Below are positions 44,364 through 52,103 of a stretch of 64,000 nucleotides of DNA, piece by piece. The notes under the pieces are model-generated. The model searched no databases and was not told the DNA's origin. It saw only the letters and a list, made by a program, of their open reading frames with translations. This DNA is from Leptospira sp. WS39.C2. GTDB taxonomy: Bacteria; Spirochaetota; Leptospiria; Leptospirales; Leptospiraceae. Every line of letters begins with the position of its first letter. The stretch's first letter is position 1. The stretch lies in contig NZ_CP162142.1 in NCBI RefSeq assembly GCF_040833965.1, positions 3,206,001-3,270,000 of the forward strand, given 5' to 3'. A program made the translations under genes and the position numbers.

Positions 44364-45311
44364 TTATCTCTTTGGAAGTTTTGGAGAAGAAAACGGACCA
44401 CCACTTGAATTTGATTTTTTTGACTCTTGGATTTTTTTCTTTCGGTAAACTATATCACCTTCTTTTAAACCAGAAAACACAACTGTATTTTGATCATCCG
44501 AAAATCCTATTTTAACTTCTTTTTCTTGCAAATTTTCCTCAACTTTTATCAAAACTACACCGTTTTCATTTTTCTTTTTAAGAAAATCATTCGGAATCAA
44601 CAAAACATTTTGTTCCTCTGTTTGTATAAAATCTACTGTGATCGACATACCACTTCGTAAAAATCCAGGAATTATATTTAATTCTAAATCAACATTATAC
44701 ATAGTGACATTGTTTTCAATGACAGCCTCATATCCAATATGTTTGACCTTTGCACGTATTGGTTCACTCGAAAATGAATCCACTATGATATTTGCATTTT
44801 GACCAATTTTAATTTTTGATAAATCAGTTTCGTCAACTTTTGCTTGGACCATTAATTTATCAGATAATACAAATAAAATATCTTGTTGGGTGACTGTTTG
44901 GCCTGGACTGATATTTGATGCAATCACCAAACCACGTAGAGGTGAAATCACTGGCGTAGGTTTATAAAATTCTTCCCACTTTTTTAATTCTTCTTGGCCT
45001 TTTGCCCTCGCTGCATCTAATAAAGCTGCTCTTTCTGTTGAACTCATCCATGCAAGGATTTTGCCCTTTCCAACCTGTTTCCCCTCTTCTGCTAATATTG
45101 ATTCGATTCGGCCAGTTATAGGAGGTTTCACTTCTAATCGGTTCTTAGGAATTGCGGTTCCTGTTGCACGGACAGTTAGAATCAAATCACCTCTCGTCAC
45201 ATGTGCAGTTTCCAATTTATATTCTTGTTTAGATTTACTAAATCCAAACAGGTAATAGATAAAAGCAGATACAATGACAACAAATATGGAAATGTATATT
45301 TTACTCTTCAT
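44364..45311 (-). CDS. macA: Periplasmic adaptor protein (MacA/HlyD-like membrane-fusion protein)
   Basis: I place the start at ATG 45311, directly after an in-frame TTG at 45314, because GGGAAG lies at a good distance. The product is 315 residues with an N-terminal membrane anchor (about 4-25), lipoyl halves (LEVKPPITGRIESILAEEGKQV, in short ITGRIESILAEEGKQV, and SPLRGLVIASNISPGQTV) separated by a short hairpin, and a beta-barrel (VDETDLSKIKIGQNANIIVD). The coiled-coil hairpin is short for MacA. It links the MacB-like pump to TolC. Its start lies within the end of the TolC gene. Confidence 0.88.
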   Translation of the reverse strand: MKSKIYISIFVVIVSAFIYYLFGFSKSKQEYKLETAHVTRGDLILTVRATGTAIPKNRLEVKPPITGRIESILAEEGKQVGKGKILAWMSSTERAALLDAARAKGQEELKKWEEFYKPTPVISPLRGLVIASNISPGQTVTQQDILFVLSDKLMVQAKVDETDLSKIKIGQNANIIVDSFSSEPIRAKVKHIGYEAVIENNVTMYNVDLELNIIPGFLRSGMSITVDFIQTEEQNVLLIPNDFLKKKNENGVVLIKVEENLQEKEVKIGFSDDQNTVVFSGLKEGDIVYRKKKIQESKKSNSSGGPFSSPKLPKR

Positions 45312-46656
45312 CAAAACACTTCCCTAAATTTCGGAGGTAGGTTGCCTCAGCTAAACTGAGATCTCTTTTCCCAACTAATAAATTTTTCTCTCGATTGATT
45401 AAATCATTTTCGATGATATCCCAGTTTTCAAAACTGATAAGACCATTGGAATACTGAGATCTTGCTATTGTAGCTCTAATTTCTGATGCTTTATAAAATT
45501 CTGTTAAAACCAAAAGTTGTTCCGATGCATTTTTAAAATTAAGATAAGATTGTTCCAATGAAAAGGATAGTAAATTCTTTTTCGAATCTCGAGTATGGAT
45601 TGATTTTTCATACTCTGTTTTTGCAATTTTTACATTATAATAATCCCGTCCTCCATTAAACAAAGGATAGGTTAAATTGATTCCAAAACTATAATTTCTT
45701 GGTTTTGGTAACCAAACATCATCTTGTCTAGTAACTGTTGCACTGAGATTCAAATCAGGATAAAATCCAGCCTCTGCTACACCAATATTTGCTTGAGCAG
45801 CACGAACTTTCGATTGTTCCGCCATAATCGAAGGATGGGCTTCCAATAAATTTGATTTTTCTTTTTCAGAAAACTTTTTCTCGATGATTGGTTCATAAAC
45901 CAATGTTGAATCTAATGATACTTCGATCGGTGTTGCAATTACCCTTTCGATTTCTCTCCAATTGGTTTGAAATAATCTTTCAGCAAATGAAACTTCATAT
46001 TCTGATTGTTTTACAAATGATTCACTTAATAAAAAACTCCCTTTATGTTCACGACCAACTTCATAACGCAATTTTACTAAATCGCGGTTTTTGATCCGTC
46101 GCTCTCTAATTTTTAAAGACAATTGGTGTAATTCTTTTGCATATAGTGCTTGCGAATAGGCTGATTTTAATTCAAAACAAATCTTTAGCCTAGAGTCATT
46201 TAATGTTTGTTTTGCTGCTTGAAGCAATGCTTCTGTTTTTTCAATTCCACTTTTATCTCTAAATCCTGAAAATAGATTTTGATTTGTACTTAGTCCAACG
46301 GAATAACGATTCACAGCAGTAGGCCTTGATTCCCCAGTAGTTGTTTGTTGGTTTTGGGTAGAATTTCCACTAGCACTTCCACTGATTAAAGGATCGTTTA
46401 CGGTACCAGATCCACTAAAGTTAGCAGATGATTGCCTAGCTGATGCCAGAACATTCACTGTTGGTAAATATCCCGCATAACTTTTTTCGTTTTCATAGAA
46501 TGCTTTTTCATAATCAGCTTTGAAAGATAAATATTCTGGATTGAACTGAATTGCTTTTTGCCATAAATCCTTTAATTGGATTGGTTTGCTTGTCTCGGCG
46601 AAAATTACAAGATCCAATAGGAGACAAAAAGAAAGGAATGCCAAAAAGAATTTCAC
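45301..46656 (-). CDS. tolC: TolC-family outer-membrane efflux protein
   Basis: The 451-residue protein has a signal peptide (to about residue 22, FAETS) and two tandem outer-membrane efflux repeats rich in long helices. Examples are QLKDLWQKAIQFNPEYLSFKADYEKA, in short WQKAIQFNPEYLSFK, and AAQANIGVAEAGFYPDLNLSA, in short ANIGVAEAGFYPDLNL. A Ser/Gly/Gln-rich loop occurs at about 90-120. The start is a GTG at 46656 with a weak ribosome-binding site. It is the first gene of the efflux operon; the substrate cannot be predicted. Confidence 0.9.
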   Translation of the reverse strand: MKFFLAFLSFCLLLDLVIFAETSKPIQLKDLWQKAIQFNPEYLSFKADYEKAFYENEKSYAGYLPTVNVLASARQSSANFSGSGTVNDPLISGSASGNSTQNQQTTTGESRPTAVNRYSVGLSTNQNLFSGFRDKSGIEKTEALLQAAKQTLNDSRLKICFELKSAYSQALYAKELHQLSLKIRERRIKNRDLVKLRYEVGREHKGSFLLSESFVKQSEYEVSFAERLFQTNWREIERVIATPIEVSLDSTLVYEPIIEKKFSEKEKSNLLEAHPSIMAEQSKVRAAQANIGVAEAGFYPDLNLSATVTRQDDVWLPKPRNYSFGINLTYPLFNGGRDYYNVKIAKTEYEKSIHTRDSKKNLLSFSLEQSYLNFKNASEQLLVLTEFYKASEIRATIARSQYSNGLISFENWDIIENDLINREKNLLVGKRDLSLAEATYLRNLGKCFDEE

Positions 46657-46744
46657 TATATACTAAACCCGATTTATGAGTAAAAAGTTTCTATATTTTT
46701 AAAAAAAACACACTTGTATTCCTTTTTTGTATCAGATAGATGTT

Positions 46745-47680
46745 TTACCAACTTCCTGAACTTCCACCACCGCCAAAACTCCCTCCACCACCACGAAAGC
46801 TACCAGAACTTCCACTACTTGACCAACCACTACTCCGACTACCGCTTCCATTACCTGATCCTATTGAGACACCATATCGTTTCATCCGCTTTCTTCCTTG
46901 TGGCGTGATTAATAGATAAAGTTTATAAAGACCAATCCCTATTGCATAAGTCAAAAAAACAGCAGAACCTACATTGGCTCCGTGAATGGCAGTAGGAAAC
47001 AAAGTCCAAAAGGGAAATAAGAAAAAATAAACAAACCAACCTATATATGGTGTGATGGTAGCAAAGTATGTAAAAATTCCAAGAACTACAACGATAAAAA
47101 TGGATAAAAATATTTTGAGTCCAATGGGCATGTGTTCACTTCCATAGGACAATTCCCCTAAAAACGAAAGTGGACCCAAATGCGAATAGTCTTTTGGAAC
47201 AGGCATTTGGTATTCTCCTTCAATGGCACTCATGATACGATTCACTCCATTTTGAATTCCTTTATCAAACTCACCTTTTTTGAAATAAGGTTTGATTTCA
47301 TTTTCTATGATATGGCGACACAAAATATCTGTTAGATTTCCTTCTAAACCATAACCAACTTCAATTTTTAATTTGCGATCATCTTTTGCAATGAGTAACA
47401 GAACTCCATTGTCTTTTCCTTTTTGTCCCAGTTTCCAAGCTTCTGCTACACGAATTGAGTATTCTTCGATATTTTCACCTTCCAAAGAAGGAGTGAGATA
47501 AACTACGATTTGATTCGAAGTTTTCTTTTCATGGTCTTTTAATTGTTTTTCTAATGCGGAAACAAAATCAGTATGGAGTGTCCAAGTTTCATCCAACACT
47601 CGAGTTTTCAGTATTGGGACATCTTTTGCAGAAAGGAAAACAGGGATAACAAAAAAGAAAAAAACCAATATTCTGCTCAT
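46745..47680 (-). CDS. TPM-domain membrane protein (YgcG family)
   Basis: The 311-residue protein has a Phe-rich signal peptide (MSRILVFFFFVIPVFLSA), a TPM domain (about 22-150: LHTDFVSALEKQLKDHEKKT, then QIVVYLTPSLEGENIEEYSIRVAEAWKLGQKGKDNGVLLLIA, in short YSIRVAEAWKLGQKGKDNG), three membrane helices (about 180-265) and a Gly/Ser-rich tail ending in FGGGGSSGSW. This layout is typical of YgcG proteins, whose role is unclear (thylakoid relatives act in photosystem repair). The start codon falls in the loop of a terminator-like hairpin, discussed separately. Confidence 0.88.
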   Translation of the reverse strand: MSRILVFFFFVIPVFLSAKDVPILKTRVLDETWTLHTDFVSALEKQLKDHEKKTSNQIVVYLTPSLEGENIEEYSIRVAEAWKLGQKGKDNGVLLLIAKDDRKLKIEVGYGLEGNLTDILCRHIIENEIKPYFKKGEFDKGIQNGVNRIMSAIEGEYQMPVPKDYSHLGPLSFLGELSYGSEHMPIGLKIFLSIFIVVVLGIFTYFATITPYIGWFVYFFLFPFWTLFPTAIHGANVGSAVFLTYAIGIGLYKLYLLITPQGRKRMKRYGVSIGSGNGSGSRSSGWSSSGSSGSFRGGGGSFGGGGSSGSW

Positions 47681-47697
47681 GGAAGAATATTGGTTTT
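47661..47697 (-). terminator. Terminator-like hairpin covering the start of the TPM gene
   Basis: On the minus strand AAAACCAATATTC and GAATATTGGTTTT form a perfect 13-bp stem around an 11-base loop, followed by TTTCTTTTTTG. This is the form of a rho-independent terminator for the upstream SulP gene, whose stop is 30 bases before. The loop contains the ATG of the TPM gene (47678-47680), and the second arm plus T-run encode its signal peptide. Confidence 0.7.
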
Positions 47698-47726
47698 GCG
47701 AAACTAAGCTTACAAGAATTTTTTTA

Positions 47727-49334
47727 CTACTTTTGGATGCGAGTTGCCCCGTAATAAGCAGAGACAGGTTTTAATTCATCGAATCCAATCAAATTAACCT
47801 GTCCTCCTCGTTCTTCATAATCACGTTTAAAACTTTGTAAGAATTCAATTGCAGAAAAACCAATCATCTTCACATTTTCGTCAAATTTCAAATCAATCCT
47901 TTCTCCAGGAGCAATTTTACGTAATAACAACTTAAGTGAAATCATATTCGAGAATAGTAATGCATGTCTCACACTTAATGTATGGACTTTACCATTTGAT
48001 ACTTTTGTGATATCAGCTACAAATATATAACGGATTTTTACACCAAAGTATATTTGGATGAGGATAGCTGTGATGATACCGCACAAAACTCCAACTAATA
48101 AATCTTCAACGATCGTAATTACTACTGTTACTAAAAAGATAACAATTTGATCCCAACCCTTTTTATATGTTTCCTGGAATACATGGGGAGAAGCCAATCG
48201 TAACCCAACCATAATCAATATCCCAGCAAGTGATGCTAAGGGAATTCGATGGATTAGGCCTGGCAGTAATAAAATAAATAACAACAAAAACATACCATGA
48301 AAGAAATTGGACCATCTTGTTTTGGCACCATTTTCCATATTGGCAGATGACCGAACTACTTCAGCAATGATAGGAAGCCCACCGATCCATCCTAAAAAGA
48401 AATTGCCGACTCCTTTTGCAACGAGTTCCTGATCCATGTTTGATTTTCTTCGGTATGGGTCAGTGTTGTCTACTGCTGTTGCTGTTAGTAAAGATTCTAT
48501 ACTTGCGATGAGAGCGATCGTGATCACCATTACCCAAAAAATTCCATCTTTCCAACGGGAAAAATTTGGAAAACTCAAACCATCATAAATATGATTTGGT
48601 AAATTTACCAATTTTTCAGGACCAATTTTATATGTATGATCTAATAAAGTATAAGCATGTTCATCAGCTAAGTCAAAAACGAACCCTAATACTATACCAA
48701 CTAACACGGCTACAAGTGGCGCGGGTAATTTTTTCAACATTGGGTTTTTAATTTTCGTGAGTATAGATATGATCACAATGGCAGAAATACCAATGATTGC
48801 AACTTCAGGATTTACATTTACGACACTCGATGGTATTTCTAATAATAATCCTAAAATAGTTTTTGCATTGGGTGTGATGCCGAGAGCCACATAAAACTGT
48901 TTTGAAATGATGATGATACCAATCGCGGCCATCATCCCATGAACCACAGATATTGGAAAATAAACTGTTAAGTTACCAGCTTTTACTAATCCTAAAACAA
49001 TTTGAATGGCACCTGCAATGACGATTGCAGCAAGGGTGATTTCAAAGCCCAATTTTGGATCCCCACCACCTAAAACAAAAATTGAATTGAGAACTACAGC
49101 AATAAGTCCTGCTGCAGGACCGTTAATCGTAAGGTGAGATCCGCTAAAAAGCGATACAATTAGTCCACCAACGATCCCAGAAAAAATTCCAGCCATCGGT
49201 GGTGCACCAGATGCCAAAGAAATTCCCAAACAAAGTGGTAAGGCAATGAGAAAGACAACAAATCCGGACAAAATGTCCGACCTCCAGTTTTCTTTTAAAC
49301 CGGGTAACCAATCTTTTGGTTTTTCATTGTTCAT
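47727..49334 (-). CDS. SulP-family inorganic anion transporter
   Basis: The 535-residue protein has 10-12 membrane helices (about 20-430) and begins with the SulP signature DILSGFVVFLIALPLCLGISLASGAPPMAGI, in short ALPLCLGISLASGAPP. A short STAS-like cytoplasmic end follows (about 440-530). SulP proteins carry sulfate, bicarbonate or other anions. The bicarbonate transporter gene sbtA lies just across the regulator gene, so bicarbonate (a BicA-like role) is a good guess but not shown. GAGAGGA precedes the ATG. It is 26 bases after the stop of the membrane AraC-type gene and likely co-transcribed with it. Confidence 0.9.
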   Translation of the reverse strand: MNNEKPKDWLPGLKENWRSDILSGFVVFLIALPLCLGISLASGAPPMAGIFSGIVGGLIVSLFSGSHLTINGPAAGLIAVVLNSIFVLGGGDPKLGFEITLAAIVIAGAIQIVLGLVKAGNLTVYFPISVVHGMMAAIGIIIISKQFYVALGITPNAKTILGLLLEIPSSVVNVNPEVAIIGISAIVIISILTKIKNPMLKKLPAPLVAVLVGIVLGFVFDLADEHAYTLLDHTYKIGPEKLVNLPNHIYDGLSFPNFSRWKDGIFWVMVITIALIASIESLLTATAVDNTDPYRRKSNMDQELVAKGVGNFFLGWIGGLPIIAEVVRSSANMENGAKTRWSNFFHGMFLLLFILLLPGLIHRIPLASLAGILIMVGLRLASPHVFQETYKKGWDQIVIFLVTVVITIVEDLLVGVLCGIITAILIQIYFGVKIRYIFVADITKVSNGKVHTLSVRHALLFSNMISLKLLLRKIAPGERIDLKFDENVKMIGFSAIEFLQSFKRDYEERGGQVNLIGFDELKPVSAYYGATRIQK

Positions 49335-49360
49335 AGGATTTTCCTCTCTAAATTCTGTTT

Positions 49361-50929
49361 CTATTTATTTTCTTTTGTATATGACGTTGATTTTCTAAAT
49401 TGATTTGGATTCATTCCTGATTGTTTTTTGAATTCCAAATAAAAAGCGGATCGCGAGCCGAAACCTGCCATTTTCCCAACTTCTGCGACGTTTAACTCAG
49501 GTTTTTCTACTAAGATTTGTTTTGCTTCTTTGATTCGATAATGATTTAAAACCGTTGGAAAGTTCAAATTGTATTCAACATTAATCAGTTCACTCAATTG
49601 GTGGTAAGTTAAACCAAGTTTTGTTGCGATCATTTCCTCGTTACAATTCTCATTTAAATATACTTTTTCTGATTCAAGCAATGTTTCCAATTTTAATTTA
49701 AACTCTTTGGTATCAATTTTATTGGTAATTGTTCGAAACCTAGTTTTTGTTGTGTCTCGTTTTTCATAATTCCTTAAAAATAAAAAACTTCCCACAGTCA
49801 AAACCGGTAGGTAAAACACAGATGCGTAAATAAAAAATGGTTGGTATGGATAAAAATCAAAATGAAATAATGTTTTTAAAAACACTAAAAACAAAAACAG
49901 TACCCATCCCCAAAAATACCCTCGTTCTTCCCCAGTTTTATTTGTAAAAAGTAATTGGTGAGTGTTCCTTAGAAAATAAGCAGCAAAACCAAATATCGTT
50001 AACACAAAAAAGATTCGGTATTCATAAACTCTTGGAAAAAATGGAATGAGAGTATATAAAGTTCCGGAAAAAGCAGAAACCCAAAAAAGCTTTGGATTCC
50101 TTAAAGTTTCATTTGTAAATTTTACAAAACTAAATAAGTATAAAAAGAAAATCAAATGGTTGATAGATAAAAACAAATAGTAGGAATGCCGAAGCAGAGG
50201 ATTTCCATTACCAAAAACAGATGTTAGTTCTTTTCCATGAACGGAATAAACTAATAAAAAAAACATTAGAAAGTGTAAGAGGATTGATAAGTAAACTTTT
50301 TCCTTTGATTTAATAAACTCGGAAAGGGCCCATCCAATCGAAACAATTCCCACCATTAAAAAAAATAAAAATGTTAAGAATCGGAATAAAACGATGAATC
50401 GATAACTGGAATTTGATATCGTCCTAATTGGAAAATTTAGATTTTCATTCGCATACAAAAAGATGTAGAAGTCCCTGGATTCTCCAGGTTCTAATGAAAC
50501 ATTAAAATGGGGAAAGGGTGATAATACTCCTAACCAATTTTCCCAAATATAACCGCTGTAAGTATCATTGATCTCACCTTTCTGGTTTTCAGAACACATT
50601 TCAGCGGAAGGAATATTGATCCACTGGATGAGGACACTAAAATCGGAAATCACCTCAAGATCGTTTTTCATTTGAAAATGAAGCCACTGCCCTTGGGGTT
50701 CCCACTTGTTTCGGAGAGCATCCTCACTATGGTTTTTCACCCAGTGGAAATGTTTCAAAGTTTGGATGGATTGGTGGTCACAATTGGTCGGAACGACCCC
50801 TTTTTGTGGGGCCAAAAATTCCACATCTTTGCTGATATTGCGCCCATAAAACGCTTCTGGCTTCCAAAGACAACCCTCCACAAGCAAAAAGAGTGCTACG
50901 GAAAGGGAAACCCGAAGGAACGTGTGCAT
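49361..50929 (-). CDS. Membrane-bound AraC-type regulator (7TM sensor with HTH)
   Basis: The 522-residue protein has a signal-like N-terminus with a Cys at about residue 20, an extracytoplasmic beta domain (about 25-180), seven membrane helices (about 185-395) and a cytoplasmic AraC helix-turn-helix domain (about 420-520: NEEMIATKLGLTYHQLSELIN, in short EEMIATKLGLTYHQLS, then NVAEVGKMAGFGSRSAFYLEFKK, in short VGKMAGFGSRSAFYLEF). It resembles 7TMR-DISM regulators that act on DNA from the membrane. It lies between sulP (same strand) and the divergent sbtA. The 30-bp inverted repeat in the divergent region (51007-51036) is its likely binding site. Confidence 0.88.
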   Translation of the reverse strand: MHTFLRVSLSVALFLLVEGCLWKPEAFYGRNISKDVEFLAPQKGVVPTNCDHQSIQTLKHFHWVKNHSEDALRNKWEPQGQWLHFQMKNDLEVISDFSVLIQWINIPSAEMCSENQKGEINDTYSGYIWENWLGVLSPFPHFNVSLEPGESRDFYIFLYANENLNFPIRTISNSSYRFIVLFRFLTFLFFLMVGIVSIGWALSEFIKSKEKVYLSILLHFLMFFLLVYSVHGKELTSVFGNGNPLLRHSYYLFLSINHLIFFLYLFSFVKFTNETLRNPKLFWVSAFSGTLYTLIPFFPRVYEYRIFFVLTIFGFAAYFLRNTHQLLFTNKTGEERGYFWGWVLFLFLVFLKTLFHFDFYPYQPFFIYASVFYLPVLTVGSFLFLRNYEKRDTTKTRFRTITNKIDTKEFKLKLETLLESEKVYLNENCNEEMIATKLGLTYHQLSELINVEYNLNFPTVLNHYRIKEAKQILVEKPELNVAEVGKMAGFGSRSAFYLEFKKQSGMNPNQFRKSTSYTKENK

Positions 50930-51006
50930 GGATTACACCAATTTGGAAAGGAATCTTTGGCAAGAAAGCGAATTCAAGGCCGTCGAAAATGGTTTAGAAA
51001 GTATTT

Positions 51007-51036
51007 TTTTGTCCAAATTTATGATTTTGGACAAAA
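51007..51036. promoter_or_regulatory. Perfect 11-bp inverted repeat between regulator and sbtA
   Basis: TTTTGTCCAAA (51007-51017) and TTTGGACAAAA (51026-51036) are perfectly complementary around an 8-base spacer. The site is 38 bp before the sbtA ATG and 78 bp before the divergent regulator ATG. It contains the same TGTCCA/TGGACA half-sites as the region beside the AraC gene at 7867-7892. It is probably the operator of the membrane AraC-type regulator. Confidence 0.65.
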
Positions 51037-51073
51037 CACATGTCTAAAATTATGACAATCAAGAGGGACAAAA

Positions 51074-52060
51074 ATGGATTTCCACAACGCTCTGAACAAC
51101 ATTCTCAACCCACCTGTCTTATTTTTCTTCTTAGGAATGGGTGTGGTCTTTTTTAAATCAGATTTACGAATTACGGAAGGGGTTTCAAAATTCCTATCGT
51201 TATACTTACTTTTTTCGATTGGCTTCAAAGGTGGGCATGAACTTTTTAAGTCGCCTTTCGCCGAGGAACACCTGCTAACCTTAATTGCATGTATGTTTAT
51301 GGCCTGTTTTGTTCCAGTGTATTCTTACTTTATCTTTCGGTTTAAACTGGACCACGCTAACTCAGCTGCTCTTGCAGGAAGTTTTGGTTCCATCAGTGCA
51401 GTTACGTTTGTAACTGCAGGAGCGTTTTTACACAGTTATGGATTTGAATACCAAGGATTTATCGTCGCAGGGATGGCACTTATGGAATCTCCTGCTATCG
51501 TCATTGCTGTGATCATCGACAGGTTAGGTAAAAAGAAACAAAGCGGAAACCCTTCGGAAAAAATACAATGGAAACAGCTGTTACATGAGGCTTTTTTTAG
51601 TTCCTCTGTATATATCTTAATTGGAGCTTTACTCGTTGGTTATCTTTCTGGTGAATCAGGATGGAATACAACCAAACCATTTACCGAAGATATTTTTAAG
51701 GGACTCCTCACATTTTTCCTCTTGGACAAAGGGATTGATGCTGCCAAACAAATGCGTGAGTTAAAAAAAGTTGGTTTCTTTTTAGTGGGTTCCACTCTTA
51801 TCATCATGTTCATCAATGTGGTTATAGCCATATTTTTAACAAAAATCATCCAAATGCCAGTTGGGGATGCTTTGATGTTTGTTGTCCTCTGTGCGTCAGC
51901 CTCATACATTGCTGTACCTGCTGCGATGAAGGATTCTATTCCTGAAGCAAGTCCTAGTATTTATCTAACTGTTGCTTTATCTATCGTTTTCCCGATCAAT
52001 ATAATTGTTGGGATCCCTGTTTATTTTTATTTACTAAAGAACTTTATGGGTAACAACTAG
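51074..52060 (+). CDS. sbtA: Sodium-dependent bicarbonate transporter SbtA family
   Basis: The 328-residue protein has about ten membrane helices in two inverted halves. Markers are LNPPVLFFFLGMGVVFFKSDL, in short NPPVLFFFLGMGV, IGFKGGHEL in the first half, and ASYIAVPAAMKDSIPEASPSIYLTVAL, in short VPAAMKDSIPEASPSIYLT, in the second. These are typical of the SbtA/DUF897 family, which imports bicarbonate with sodium. No SbtB PII-like partner gene is adjacent, unlike in cyanobacteria. GAGGG precedes the ATG. It is divergent from a membrane AraC-type regulator that is followed by a SulP transporter. Confidence 0.92.
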   Translation: MDFHNALNNILNPPVLFFFLGMGVVFFKSDLRITEGVSKFLSLYLLFSIGFKGGHELFKSPFAEEHLLTLIACMFMACFVPVYSYFIFRFKLDHANSAALAGSFGSISAVTFVTAGAFLHSYGFEYQGFIVAGMALMESPAIVIAVIIDRLGKKKQSGNPSEKIQWKQLLHEAFFSSSVYILIGALLVGYLSGESGWNTTKPFTEDIFKGLLTFFLLDKGIDAAKQMRELKKVGFFLVGSTLIIMFINVVIAIFLTKIIQMPVGDALMFVVLCASASYIAVPAAMKDSIPEASPSIYLTVALSIVFPINIIVGIPVYFYLLKNFMGNN

Positions 52061-52103
52061 TGTTCCTTTTATGAATTCAGTTTTGAAATGGGAGAAGTAC
52101 AAT

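Noticed and set aside
46657..46744. Terminator between the TPM and TolC genes
   Set aside because: The region is A/T-rich with T-runs, but I could not find a stable stem in front of them.
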